In this document: piece by piece, positions 26,193 to 35,136 of the stretch
How positions within the stretch are numbered: the first letter of the stretch is position 1
Layout of the letters: each line of letters opens with the position of its first letter
Source: JBBRMW01 sp965246845
GTDB lineage: Bacteria > Chloroflexota > Anaerolineae > Aggregatilineales > UBA2796
Reading direction: 5' to 3'
Length of the DNA stretch: 64,000 nt
Assembly (NCBI GenBank): GCA_965246845.1
Contig: CBDFFR010000008.1
Coordinates: 1-64,000, forward strand
Program-made: the position numbers and the translations under genes
Notes under the pieces: generated by a model
What the model saw: only the letters and a program-made list of their open reading frames with translations
Database searches by the model: none
What the model was told of the DNA's origin: nothing

Positions 26193-26247
26193 ACACGCCG
26201 CGACCTCAAAAACGGTATAATCTCCCACAGGTAATCGAGACTATGCG

Positions 26248-26664
26248 ATGAGCGATCAACCTGTGACGCTGCACATTCCACGAGCCATATTTGAGCGTGT
26301 TCGCCGCATCGCGGAGGATGATAACCGCCCGGTGGAAAGCGTTTTGCTTGATATGGTAGCGTCGTCGGTTGTCACCGACGAAGAAGAAGAAAAATATGAA
26401 ACGCTCACTGAAGAAAAGATTCTGGCAATGTCCAACGATGAGTTATGGCAATTTGCAGAGCGTCCGTTGCCGACGCGGGTAACAAATCGATTTAGCCAAT
26501 TGAACGAAACCGCAGGGCAACGTGATTTGACTCCACAGGAGAAGGCTGAACAGGAGCAGTTGGGAGTTCGGTGGGATAGATGTGTATACATACGATCTCT
26601 ACTGCTTGTCACGCTCAAGCAGCGTGGCGAGGATGTTGACACGTTTCTCAGCTTCAATAAATAA
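26248..26664 (+). CDS. Small acidic protein paired with an HNH gene
   Basis: A 138-residue protein with an N-terminal strand-helix pattern (PVTLHIPRAIFERVRRIAEDDNRPVESVLLDMV) that resembles the ribbon-helix-helix of antitoxins and small DNA-binding proteins. An acidic linker (DEEEEKYETLTEEK) and a helical C-terminal half follow. The HNH nuclease gene begins 7 bp after its stop, so the two are translated together. The pairing suggests either an accessory/regulatory protein for the nuclease or a toxin-antitoxin-like module. This is an inference from gene order; no family is named with certainty. The base composition is somewhat more AT-rich than crtI upstream. Confidence 0.6.
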   Translation: MSDQPVTLHIPRAIFERVRRIAEDDNRPVESVLLDMVASSVVTDEEEEKYETLTEEKILAMSNDELWQFAERPLPTRVTNRFSQLNETAGQRDLTPQEKAEQEQLGVRWDRCVYIRSLLLVTLKQRGEDVDTFLSFNK

Positions 26665-26670
26665 TCATCT

Positions 26671-27093
26671 GTGGCGTACATTTCCTCTGCATTACGTCAG
26701 CAGGTGACGATACGCGCTCATGGCTTGTGTGAATACTGCCAAACTGCGCAGATCATCGTTATCGCTTTAGAAATAGATCATATCAAACCGGAGTCGGCGG
26801 GTGGACCAACAATTTTCGACAACCTTGCACTGATTTGTAGTCGCTGTAATCAAGCAAAGTATAAGCACCAAACGGGGTTGGACCCCTTGACCGCAGAGAT
26901 CACGGCTTTGTTCAACCCGCGCGTACAGCTCTGGAAGGATCATTTTCGTTGGAATAGCGAAGGCACACACATTATCGGCCTGACTGCCAGTGGACGTGCC
27001 ACAATAGAGCGCTTGCGTATGAACCGTGATGAAATGATCGTGTCGCGTCGTATTTGGGTTAGCGCCGGGTGGCATCCGCCTCGTACCGATTGA
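26671..27093 (+). CDS. HNH endonuclease
   Basis: A 140-residue nuclease starting with GTG at 26671. The HNH beta-beta-alpha-metal core is complete: CEYCQTAQ forms the first half of a zinc site, ALEIDHIKPESAGG carries the catalytic DH, DNLALICSRCNQAK supplies the Asn and the second CxxC. It would cut DNA, with specificity unknown. The C-terminal 60 residues (LFNPRVQLWKDHFRWN...) recur in a widespread family of stand-alone HNH proteins of cyanobacteria and Chloroflexota. It is coupled to the preceding small gene, with 7 bp between the stop and this start. No restriction or CRISPR partner is adjacent. Confidence 0.82.
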   Translation: MAYISSALRQQVTIRAHGLCEYCQTAQIIVIALEIDHIKPESAGGPTIFDNLALICSRCNQAKYKHQTGLDPLTAEITALFNPRVQLWKDHFRWNSEGTHIIGLTASGRATIERLRMNRDEMIVSRRIWVSAGWHPPRTD

Positions 27094-27135
27094 AGTCTTT
27101 GACGGTAGCACCGAAACTGTACTATACTTGCTCGC

Positions 27136-27582
27136 ATGAAATTTCAAGCAACACTCCTCCTCAGCGGCAAGACCGCGACAGGCATTCAGGTCCCGCCGGA
27201 AATCGTCACCGCGCTGGGTTCTGGCAAGCGTCCTGCCGTGCGCGTCACGCTGAAGGGTCACACCTACCGCACAACCATTGCGCCGATGAATGATGTGTTC
27301 ATGCTCCCGGTCAGCGGCGAACACCGCGAAGCCGCCGGGCTGACGGCGGGCGATCAATTCGAGGTCGAGATCGAACTCGATACCGAGCCGCGCGAACTGG
27401 CTATCCCGCCTGACTTTACGGCGGCGCTCGACGCCGCACCGGACGCGAAGCGCTTTTTCGATAGCCTCTCCTATAGCAACAAATCGCGGTTTACGCTCTC
27501 GGTTGAGGGAGCGAAAACTGCAGAGACGCGCCAGCGCCGGATTGAAAAGGCAATTGCCACGTTGCGCGAAGGCAAAACCTAA
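27136..27582 (+). CDS. DUF1905/YdeI-type small protein
   Basis: A 148-residue two-part protein. The first 85 residues match the DUF1905 beta-barrel-like domain (FQATLLLSGKTATGIQVPPEIVTALGSG, then VRVTLKGHTYRTTIAPM and LTAGDQFEVEIELD). The last 55 residues match the YdeI/OmpD-associated helical tail (ALDAAPDAKRFFDSLSYSNKSRF). The two domains occur together in many bacterial genomes, and their biochemical role is unclear. It stands 42 bp after the HNH gene on the same strand and is followed by a REP-like hairpin on the opposite strand. No catalytic residues are known. Confidence 0.82.
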   Translation: MKFQATLLLSGKTATGIQVPPEIVTALGSGKRPAVRVTLKGHTYRTTIAPMNDVFMLPVSGEHREAAGLTAGDQFEVEIELDTEPRELAIPPDFTAALDAAPDAKRFFDSLSYSNKSRFTLSVEGAKTAETRQRRIEKAIATLREGKT

Positions 27583-27600
27583 AACTTTTTTACGAACGAC

Positions 27601-27624
27601 GGACGGCAAGAATGCCGTCCCTAC
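27601..27624 (-). repeat. REP-like hairpin, GGACGGC variant with GTAG foot
   Basis: On the minus strand GTAG (27621-27624) is followed by GGACGGC-ATTCTT-GCCGTCC, a perfect 7-bp stem with a six-base loop (27601-27620). The loop length and the foot tetranucleotide match the main REP family although the stem differs. Upstream, AAAACTTTTTTACG could also let it serve as a terminator for the gene before it, but the T run precedes rather than follows the stem. Confidence 0.7.
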
Positions 27625-27734
27625 GCATTCCGTTGTGCTGCCCTGTCAATAATCTGACGTGAAGTATGTACGTCGGACAAGCGCATCGACGCTACAATTG
27701 AAAATATCCCTTTAGATTTTTAACAGAGGCTATC

Positions 27735-30700
27735 GTGAAAAGTTCACTGCGAACCCAGATCAGGCGTGCCATGCGCCTCGTTGCCGCGCTCTGCACGCTC
27801 GCGCTCACCGCCAACGCGGTCGGCTATCGAGGGCGTTCCGCATTCGCCGCGCCGGACCGCCAGACGGATACGCTCGTCGTGGTCCCCGGCACGATTCAGA
27901 GCAAACTCGGCTGCGATGCGGATTGGAAGCCGGATTGTACGAAGACGGCACTCACGCTCGACCCCGCGAGCGGCATTTACCGCGCGACCTTCGACCTGCC
28001 CGCCGGAACCTATGAATACAAAGTTGCGCTAAACGGCTCGTGGACGGTGAACTATGGCGCGAAGGCGAAGAAGGACGGCGCGAATATCACGCTGAATTTG
28101 GCCGAACCGCGTGCCGTGACTTTCCTTTATGACCCGGCTACGAATTACATTACGGATACGGTCAATACGCCGCTCACGGTGGTCACGGGCGATGTGCAAA
28201 TAGCGCTTGGCTGTGCAGCGGACAACGATGCGAAATGCCTCAAAACGTGGATGCAGGACATCGACGGCGACGGCGTATACACCTTCACGACGACCGCACT
28301 ACCGAAGGGCGATTACAAGGTCGCCGTCAGCTTCGATGAAAATGCCGCGAAGACCAGCGGCGAGCCGATAGCGTTCGCCGTTGCTGCGGACAAGGACGAA
28401 ATCTATTTCGAGTACAACAGCGCGAAGCAGACTTTCAAGGTATTTCCCGGCGGCGCACCGCGTGGCGACCTCAGCACCGCGCTGGCGGTCTTCGCGACGA
28501 ATGATACGATTCTCTGGAAATTGAAGGACAACGCCGCCGGGAACACGTATACGCTCTATTACGCGCCGGAAGGCGGTATCGCGCTCACGGCGCAGGGCGT
28601 CACGGGCGGGCAGCAGGTCCCGCTGACGCTGCTCACGCTTGGTATCAATCTGAACCAAATCCGCGCGCCGCACCTGAAAGGCTACGACTCGTTGCGCATC
28701 GCGGCGGCTGATCGCGCTAAAGTGCCGGATATGTTGCGCGGCCAACTTGTCGTCGCGGCGACCTCGCCCAATGGCAAGCTGATCGACGCGAGCAGCGTAC
28801 AGCTTTGGGGGGCGCTCGATTCGATTTACGATTACACAGGTCCGCTTGGCGTGACCTTCGCGAGTGGCGTACCGACGCTGCGCGTATGGTCCCCGACGGC
28901 GAAGAGCGTCACGCTGCATCTCTACGATGATAGCAAGACCGCAGCCGACAGCGCGATCCCGATGACCTACGACGCGATGACGGGCGTTTGGTCCGCGTTG
29001 GGCGAGGCAGGCTGGAAGGGTAAATTCTACCTGTACGAGGTACAGGTCTATGTGCGCGCGACGGGCAAGATCGAGCGCAATTTCGTCACTGACCCGTATT
29101 CACTCAGCCTCGCGATGAACAGCACGCGCTCGCAAATCGTCGATCTGGATGACCCGGCGCTCATGCCGGACGGCTGGACCGCGACGAAGAAACCGCCGCT
29201 CGCCGCGCCGGAAGACATCGTGATTTATGAACTGCACGTCCGCGATTTTTCGGTGTTCGACCAGACTGTACCGGACGCCTATCGCGGAACGTATATGGCC
29301 TTCACCGTGCCACAATCGAACGGCATGAAGCACCTGACAGCGCTCGCGCAGGCCGGGTTGACACACCTGCACCTGCTCCCGACCGCCGATATTGCAACTG
29401 TCGAGGAAGACAAAACGAAGTGGGAGATGCCCGATTACGCGGCGCTCGCGAAGCTGCCACCTGATAGCGACCAGCAGCAGGCCGAAGTCACGAAATTCAG
29501 CGCCAAAGACGGCTTCAACTGGGGTTACGATCCGTACCACTACACCACGCCCGAAGGTAGCTACGCAACCCAGCCGGACGGTTCGGCGCGCATCAAGGAA
29601 TACCGCGCGATGGTGCAGGCGCTCAACGCCGCCGGGCTGCGCGTGGTGATGGATGTCGTCTACAACCATACGCACGCCAGCGGGCAGGCTCCCGACTCCG
29701 TGCTGGACCGGATTGTGCCGGGCTACTATCAGCGCCTGAACGCGGAAGGCTTTGTCGAGAACAGCACCTGCTGCGCGAACACGGCCAGCGAACACAAGAT
29801 GATGGAAAAGTTGATGGTTGATTCGATGCGGACGTGGGCGACCGCATACAAGATCGATGCGTTCCGCTTCGATTTGATGGGGCATCATATGACCTACAAC
29901 ATCGATGCGGTGCGGACGATGCTGGACGGGCTGACGGTTGAAAAGGACGGCGTAGACGGCAAGGCGATTTACCTCTATGGCGAGGGCTGGGACTTCGGCG
30001 AAGTCGCGATGAACGCGCGCGGCCTGAACGCGACGCAGCTCAACATGGCGGGAACGGGAGTCGGGACGTTCAACGACCGCCTGCGCGATGGCGTGCGCGG
30101 TGGGACGCCTTTCAGCGATCAGCGCGATCAGGGTTTTGTGAGCGGCCTGTTCGGTTCGCCGAGCGCGTATCAGGCAAAGGCGCTAAACCCGGCTGGACAA
30201 AAGGCGGCGCTGCTCGCCAACGCGGATTTGATTCGTATCGGGCTGGCGGGCAACCTCGCGGATTACCGGCTCGTCAACGCGGCGGGCAAGCAGGTTCGCG
30301 GGCTGGAAATCAACTACGGCGGCGCGCAGGCAGGCTATACCGCCGACCCTCAGGAGAACATCGTGTATGCTTCCGCGCACGATAACCAGACGATATTCGA
30401 CGCGATCCAGCTCAAAGCGCCGGAAAGCGCGGATATAGCGGCGCGGGTTCGCATGAACAACCTCGCCAACGACATTGTGATGTTCTCGCAGGGCGTGCCT
30501 TTCTTCCACGCGGGCGACGATATGCTGCGCTCGAAGTCGCTGGATCGCGACAGCTACAACAGCGGCGATTGGTTCAACATCCTCGATTTCAGCTATACAA
30601 CGAACGGTTGGGGGCGCGGCCTTCCGGTCGCAGACAAAAACAAGGACAACTGGGCGTTCATGAAGCCGCTGCTCGCGAACCCGGCCCTCAAGCCGACAAA

Positions 30701-31085
30701 AGCGGACATCGAATTCGCAGCGCAGCACTTCCGCGAGATTCTGCAAATCCGTAAATCCATGCCGCTTTTCGGGCTGCAAACCGCGAAGACAGTACAGGAG
30801 CGGCTCACGTTCTTCAACGTCGGACCGGATCAACTGCCGGGCGTGATCGGGATGCGGATCACCGGGAACGAGGGACCCTATAAACAGGTCGTGGTCATCT
30901 TCAACGCGACGGATGCCGCGCAGCAGGTCACGGCAAAGGACGTGAGCGGCGCGGCATTGATTTTGCATCCGGTCCTCGCGAACGGGGGCGACCCGGTAGT
31001 GAAGACCGCGACGTTCGACGTTGCGAGCGGCACGTTCACGGTCCCGGCGCGCACGACGGTCGTGTTTGTGGATGCGATGAAATAA
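27735..31085 (+). CDS. pulA: Secreted pullulanase-type glycosidase (GH13)
   Basis: Hydrolyses alpha-1,6 links in pullulan, glycogen or starch outside the cell. GTG start, with a signal peptide at about 1-40 (basic RRAMRLVA then ALCTLALTANAVG). Two pullulanase X25-like beta domains follow at about 45-150 and 150-240 (TLVVVPGTIQSKLGCDADW and TVVTGDVQIALGCAADNDAK), then a region with a CBM48-like domain (about 370-470). The GH13 barrel has region I VMDVVYNHTH (about 637-646), region II FRFDLMGHH (nucleophile Asp near 712), region III GEGWDFGE (acid Glu near 750) and region IV SAHDNQT (near 880). At 1116 residues it is complete. The next region is a REP array, so the gene is probably monocistronic. 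Confidence 0.92.
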   Translation: MKSSLRTQIRRAMRLVAALCTLALTANAVGYRGRSAFAAPDRQTDTLVVVPGTIQSKLGCDADWKPDCTKTALTLDPASGIYRATFDLPAGTYEYKVALNGSWTVNYGAKAKKDGANITLNLAEPRAVTFLYDPATNYITDTVNTPLTVVTGDVQIALGCAADNDAKCLKTWMQDIDGDGVYTFTTTALPKGDYKVAVSFDENAAKTSGEPIAFAVAADKDEIYFEYNSAKQTFKVFPGGAPRGDLSTALAVFATNDTILWKLKDNAAGNTYTLYYAPEGGIALTAQGVTGGQQVPLTLLTLGINLNQIRAPHLKGYDSLRIAAADRAKVPDMLRGQLVVAATSPNGKLIDASSVQLWGALDSIYDYTGPLGVTFASGVPTLRVWSPTAKSVTLHLYDDSKTAADSAIPMTYDAMTGVWSALGEAGWKGKFYLYEVQVYVRATGKIERNFVTDPYSLSLAMNSTRSQIVDLDDPALMPDGWTATKKPPLAAPEDIVIYELHVRDFSVFDQTVPDAYRGTYMAFTVPQSNGMKHLTALAQAGLTHLHLLPTADIATVEEDKTKWEMPDYAALAKLPPDSDQQQAEVTKFSAKDGFNWGYDPYHYTTPEGSYATQPDGSARIKEYRAMVQALNAAGLRVVMDVVYNHTHASGQAPDSVLDRIVPGYYQRLNAEGFVENSTCCANTASEHKMMEKLMVDSMRTWATAYKIDAFRFDLMGHHMTYNIDAVRTMLDGLTVEKDGVDGKAIYLYGEGWDFGEVAMNARGLNATQLNMAGTGVGTFNDRLRDGVRGGTPFSDQRDQGFVSGLFGSPSAYQAKALNPAGQKAALLANADLIRIGLAGNLADYRLVNAAGKQVRGLEINYGGAQAGYTADPQENIVYASAHDNQTIFDAIQLKAPESADIAARVRMNNLANDIVMFSQGVPFFHAGDDMLRSKSLDRDSYNSGDWFNILDFSYTTNGWGRGLPVADKNKDNWAFMKPLLANPALKPTKADIEFAAQHFREILQIRKSMPLFGLQTAKTVQERLTFFNVGPDQLPGVIGMRITGNEGPYKQVVVIFNATDAAQQVTAKDVSGAALILHPVLANGGDPVVKTATFDVASGTFTVPARTTVVFVDAMK

Positions 31086-31114
31086 TCCCGTGTACTGAAC
31101 GGCGCATTTTCTGC

Positions 31115-31230
31115 GTAGGGGCGGACCTATGTGTCCGCCCTCCCGCATTGTGTACGGGTGAACCTGTGTGTCCGCCCTCCCCTGACAAAACCTCGCGCTC
31201 CGGTGTACGGGCGGACCTATGTGTCCGCCC
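31115..31230 (+). repeat. REP array A upstream of the RAYT gene (three hairpins, plus orientation)
   Basis: Hairpin 1: GTAG 31115-31118 then GGGCGGAC-CTATGT-GTCCGCCC 31119-31140. Hairpin 2 (decayed): GTAC 31152-31155 then 31156-31177 with one mismatch and a wobble in the stem. Hairpin 3: GTAC 31205-31208 then a perfect hairpin 31209-31230. All have the tetranucleotide on the 5' side of the plus strand, the arrangement that REP-associated tyrosine transposases recognise. The array ends 36 bp before the transposase start. Confidence 0.85.
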
Positions 31231-31266
31231 TTCCTTTCTTAATCTAAAACAAGGATTGTAATCAAC

Positions 31267-31776
31267 GTGACCCGCTTTATCCCGCGCAAATCCCCGCGTC
31301 TCACAGGATACGACTATTCTCAGGATGGCGCATATTTCCTGACGATTTGCACTCAGCATTGCGTATCCCTTTTCGGCAAAATTGAAGGCGATATATTGCA
31401 ACTAAACCCGGCGGGCGAGATGATTATCGAGTGGTGGATACAGCTACCGATTAAATATCCCAGTATCCAAACCGATGTTTTTGTAGTCATGCCAAATCAT
31501 TTTCATGGAATTTTGGTTGTTGAAAATCATAGTTCAATCCAGCAACATGCACATTCAATCTCGACCGCGATGCGATGGTTCAAGACCATGACTACCAATA
31601 CGTACATTCGAGGCGTTCGGGATATGGAATGGCCGTCGTTTGAAAAATCGTTGTGGCAGCGCAGTTTCTATGACCATATTATTCGCGACGAAAAAGCGTT
31701 GAACGCCATTCGTGAATACGTTGAAAATAATCCGGTGCGTTGGATGGAAGATAGATTTTATGAGGCTGGCAAGTGA
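31267..31776 (+). CDS. REP-associated tyrosine transposase (RAYT, TnpA_REP)
   Basis: A 169-residue HUH single-strand DNA transposase of the Y1 (IS200-like) superfamily. The HUH site is VVMPNHFHGI (His78, His80) and the nucleophilic Tyr is in WQRSFYDHIIRDEKA (Tyr135). The C-terminal YVENNPVRW block is the hallmark of the RAYT group rather than of true IS200 TnpA. The start is GTG at 31267. The protein should bind and nick REP hairpins at a foot tetranucleotide. The gene is flanked by REP array A in plus orientation and array B in minus orientation, so the element is enclosed by inverted REPs. It is AT-richer than pullulanase next to it, which suggests an import. Confidence 0.92.
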   Translation: MTRFIPRKSPRLTGYDYSQDGAYFLTICTQHCVSLFGKIEGDILQLNPAGEMIIEWWIQLPIKYPSIQTDVFVVMPNHFHGILVVENHSSIQQHAHSISTAMRWFKTMTTNTYIRGVRDMEWPSFEKSLWQRSFYDHIIRDEKALNAIREYVENNPVRWMEDRFYEAGK

Positions 31777-31804
31777 GAGGATTTGCATGTGGGCGGATAG
31801 AGAA

Positions 31805-32000
31805 GGGCGGACACATAGGTCCGCCCGTACAGCAGAGCGCGTATGATTGTGGACAGGGAAGGGCGGACACGCAGGTCCGCCCGTACAGTGGAGCGCGTAT
31901 GATTGTGGACAGGGAAGGGCGGACACGCAGGTCCGCCCGTACAGTGGAGCGCGTATGACTCTGTGGGGAGAGAAGGGCGGACACACAGGTCCGCCCGTAC
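31805..32000 (-). repeat. REP array B downstream of the RAYT gene (four hairpins, minus orientation)
   Basis: Four perfect hairpins GGGCGGAC-N6-GTCCGCCC at 31805-31826, 31861-31882, 31917-31938 and 31975-31996, each followed by GTAC. The first three are spaced by exactly 56 bp with almost the same 30-bp spacer (AGTGGAGCGCGTATGATTGT), the last by 58 bp with a slightly changed spacer. The loop is ACATAG, ACGCAG, ACGCAG and ACACAG. This looks like recent tandem amplification. On the minus strand GTAC is on the 5' side, so the array is inverted relative to array A. Confidence 0.88.
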
Positions 32001-32051
32001 AAAGAGAATGCGCGATATAATCTGCGGTCCCAACCATCGAAAGCCGCCGCG

Positions 32052-35000
32052 ATGCCCGCAACGTTGAAGCCGACCGCCAAAACGATCCTCGCCTACCATG
32101 CTGCATTGCAGGAGTACGCGACCGCCAACGTCACACACGAGACGGCGGTGCGGTCGGCCTTCCAGACATTGCTCACGGATGCGGCGAAGGCCAATCACTG
32201 GCTGCTTGTGCCGGAGCAAACCCTCAAAATTGGTGGCAAATCGATCCGGCCTGATGGCACGCTGCGTGATGCGTTCAACCTGCCGCGCGGCTACTGGGAA
32301 GCCAAAGACACGGCGGATGCGCTGGAAGACGAGATCAAGAAGAAAGCCGCGAAGGGCTATCCGCTCACCAACATCATCTTCGAGGACACACGGACGGGCA
32401 TCCTTTATCAGGATGGCGCGGTCAAATTCCGCGCGGACCTGACACAGCCCGTACAAGTCGCGGATTTGCTCAACCTGTTCTTCGCCTATACGGAACCGGA
32501 CATCGAGGGCTTCGAGCAGGCCGTCACCGAATTCAAGGAGCGCGTCCCGGAACTTGCGCAGGGCTTGGCCGAGATCATCAAGGGGGCGCACCGCGACAAC
32601 AAGCGCTTCATCGACGCCTTTGCGGGCTTTTATGAACTATGCAAGACCTCGCTGAACCCGAACATCAGCATCGCGGCAGTGGATGAAATGCTCGTGCAGC
32701 ATTTGCTCACCGAACGGCTGATCCGCAAGGTCTTCGACAACCCGGAATTCACGCGCCGCAACGTGATCGCCGCCGAGGTCGAAAAGGTAATCGATGCGCT
32801 GGTCAGCCGCAGTTTCAACCGCGATGAGTTCCTCAAATCGCTGGACCGCTTCTACCGCGCCATCGAAGCCGCCGCGCACAGTCTCGAAGATTTCAGCGAA
32901 AAGCAGCACTTCCTGAACACGGTCTACGAGCGCTTCTTTCAGGGTTATTCGGTCAAGGTCGCGGATACGCATGGCATCGTCTATACGCCGCAGCCAATTG
33001 TCGACTTCATGTGCAGCAGCGTCGTCGAGGTGTTGAAGACCGAATTCGGCAAGGAACTGGGCGACCCGGATGTGGTGCTGCTGGACCCCGCGACGGGAAC
33101 CGGGAACTTCATCGTGAACCTGCTGCGCCGCGTCCCGAAGCGCGACCTCGATGCGGTCTATAAGGATCGGCTGTTCGCGAACGAGATCATGCTGCTGCCC
33201 TATTACATCGCCGCGCTAAACATCGAACACGCCTTCTACGATCTGGCCGGGCGCTATGAGCCGTTTGAGGGCTTGTGCTTTGTGGATACGCTGGAACTCG
33301 CGGAAGGTCCGCAGCCGCGTTTTGCTTTCATGAATGAAAAGAATAGCGAGCGCGTAGAGCGCCAGAAGAACGCGCCGATTACGGTTATCATTGGCAACCC
33401 ACCATATAATATGGGTCAGGCGAATGCGAACGACAACAACAAAAATCAGGAGTATGAGGTAATCGATAAGGGAATCAAAGATACTTATGCAAAGGACTCC
33501 AAAGCAACAAATGTTAACAAACTGTCAGATGCTTACGTAAAGTTTTTCCGATGGGCATCAGATCGATTGCAAGGTCGAGATGGTATCGTATGCTATGTAT
33601 CAAATAACAGCTTTATCGATCAGATTGCGTTCGATGGTATGCGGAAGCATTTATCGAGTGACTTTACTAAACTTTACCACGTTGATTTACACGGAAACGT
33701 GCGAAGCAATCCCAAACTGAGTGGTACAACGCACAATGTATTTGGCATACAAGTCGGCGTGGGAATTACTGTTGCGATACGCTCAGAAGAACACACTCAA
33801 AAAACTATTCACTATGTCAGGGTTCCTGAATTTTGGCGTAAAGAGGTAAAACTTCACTGGTTAGATACGAAAGGCGCAATTCAAAACATTGAATGGCAAG
33901 ACCTCGTGCCGGACTCCAAAAACACTTGGCTAACTTCTCACAATAGTGCAGAGTTTACGACATTCATCTCCATTGGTAATAAAGAACAAAAATCGCACCA
34001 AGTTCGAGAAATCAACGCCATTTTCAAAGACTTTACAATTGGCGTGATTTCGAGCCGAGATCGTGTTGTTTATGATCATAATTTCTCAGTTCTATTGGAG
34101 CGAGTCCGTCAATTTATCGAAGACTATAACGGTGAAGTGTTTCGCTATCAGCATTCAGAAAAATTAGGCTCGGTGGAAAACTTTATTCGCTATAACAAAA
34201 TTAAGTGGAGTCGAGATTTGATTGCCGATCTTCAACGTGGCCGAATGGCGACGTTTACAACTCAAAAATTTAGATATGCAAATTACAGACCGTTCTGCAA
34301 ACAAGCGTTCTTTTTTGACTCAATATTAAATCAGGACCTTATCCGTTGGCCCGCATACTTGCCGAGTTTTGATACTGAGGCGGAAAACCAGATAATCTGC
34401 GTTTCAAGCATAGGGAGCAACAAGCCGTTTCAATCATTAATTACGAGCCTAATTGCGGACTTCCATTTTATAGGGGATACCCAATGCTTCCCCTTCTACA
34501 CCTACGATACGGACGGCACGAACCGCCGCGAAAACATCACGGATTGGGCGCTGGCGCAGTTCCGCGCGCAGTACGCGGACCCGGCGATCAGCAAGTGGGA
34601 TATTTTCTATTACGTGTACGGCGTGCTGCACCATCCCGGCTACCGGGAAAAGTTCGCGGATGCGCTCAAGCGCGAACTGCCGCGCATCCCCTACGCGCCA
34701 GAGTTCAAGGCGTTTGCGGAAGCGGGACGCGCGCTGGCCGACCTGCATCTGAATTATGAGACGGTCGCGCCGTATAAGCTGCGCTGGGTCGAGGCGAAGG
34801 ACAAGCCGCAGTCGTTCCACGTCGAGAAGATGAAGTTGAGCAAGGACAAAACGCAGATCATCGTGAACGAGACGCTCACGCTCGCGGATATTCCGGCGCG
34901 GGCGTTCGAGTATCGGTTGGGCAATCGGTCGGCGGTGGAATGGGTGATCGACCAGTATCAGGTCTCGACGGACAAGCGGAGCGGGATCACGAGCGACCCG

Positions 35001-35123
35001 AACCGCGCCGATGAGCCGCGCTACATCGTGGATTTGGTGGGGCGCGTGGTTGCGGTGAGCGTGGAGACGGCGCGGATTGTGGAGGGGTTGAAGGGGATGG
35101 CGTTTAGTGCGGTTGCGGTGTAG
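32052..35123 (+). CDS. Single-chain restriction-modification enzyme (type ISP-like/IIG)
   Basis: A 1023-residue R-M enzyme with nuclease, N6-adenine methyltransferase and recognition parts in one chain. The N-terminal PD-(D/E)XK site is SIRPDGTLRD...GYWEAKDT (Asp68, Glu83, Lys85). The methyltransferase has motif I LLDPATGTGNF (about 344-354) and motif IV IIGNPPYNMGQ (about 446-455). The C-terminal half contains the target-recognition domain and ends with the Type ISP C-terminal pattern. Helicase motifs are absent, so it is shorter than LlaGI-type translocating enzymes. The stretch 33395-34490, encoding the second half of the methyltransferase and the recognition domain, is visibly AT-rich between GC-rich flanks, a sign of domain exchange. 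It lies between two REP arrays. Confidence 0.9.
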   Translation: MPATLKPTAKTILAYHAALQEYATANVTHETAVRSAFQTLLTDAAKANHWLLVPEQTLKIGGKSIRPDGTLRDAFNLPRGYWEAKDTADALEDEIKKKAAKGYPLTNIIFEDTRTGILYQDGAVKFRADLTQPVQVADLLNLFFAYTEPDIEGFEQAVTEFKERVPELAQGLAEIIKGAHRDNKRFIDAFAGFYELCKTSLNPNISIAAVDEMLVQHLLTERLIRKVFDNPEFTRRNVIAAEVEKVIDALVSRSFNRDEFLKSLDRFYRAIEAAAHSLEDFSEKQHFLNTVYERFFQGYSVKVADTHGIVYTPQPIVDFMCSSVVEVLKTEFGKELGDPDVVLLDPATGTGNFIVNLLRRVPKRDLDAVYKDRLFANEIMLLPYYIAALNIEHAFYDLAGRYEPFEGLCFVDTLELAEGPQPRFAFMNEKNSERVERQKNAPITVIIGNPPYNMGQANANDNNKNQEYEVIDKGIKDTYAKDSKATNVNKLSDAYVKFFRWASDRLQGRDGIVCYVSNNSFIDQIAFDGMRKHLSSDFTKLYHVDLHGNVRSNPKLSGTTHNVFGIQVGVGITVAIRSEEHTQKTIHYVRVPEFWRKEVKLHWLDTKGAIQNIEWQDLVPDSKNTWLTSHNSAEFTTFISIGNKEQKSHQVREINAIFKDFTIGVISSRDRVVYDHNFSVLLERVRQFIEDYNGEVFRYQHSEKLGSVENFIRYNKIKWSRDLIADLQRGRMATFTTQKFRYANYRPFCKQAFFFDSILNQDLIRWPAYLPSFDTEAENQIICVSSIGSNKPFQSLITSLIADFHFIGDTQCFPFYTYDTDGTNRRENITDWALAQFRAQYADPAISKWDIFYYVYGVLHHPGYREKFADALKRELPRIPYAPEFKAFAEAGRALADLHLNYETVAPYKLRWVEAKDKPQSFHVEKMKLSKDKTQIIVNETLTLADIPARAFEYRLGNRSAVEWVIDQYQVSTDKRSGITSDPNRADEPRYIVDLVGRVVAVSVETARIVEGLKGMAFSAVAV

Positions 35124-35136
35124 GGGATTTCATACC

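Noticed and set aside
31805..32000. CRISPR-like array of regularly spaced repeats
   Set aside because: The spacers between the hairpins are nearly identical, the hairpins carry GTAC feet, and no cas genes are near. This is a tandem REP array.
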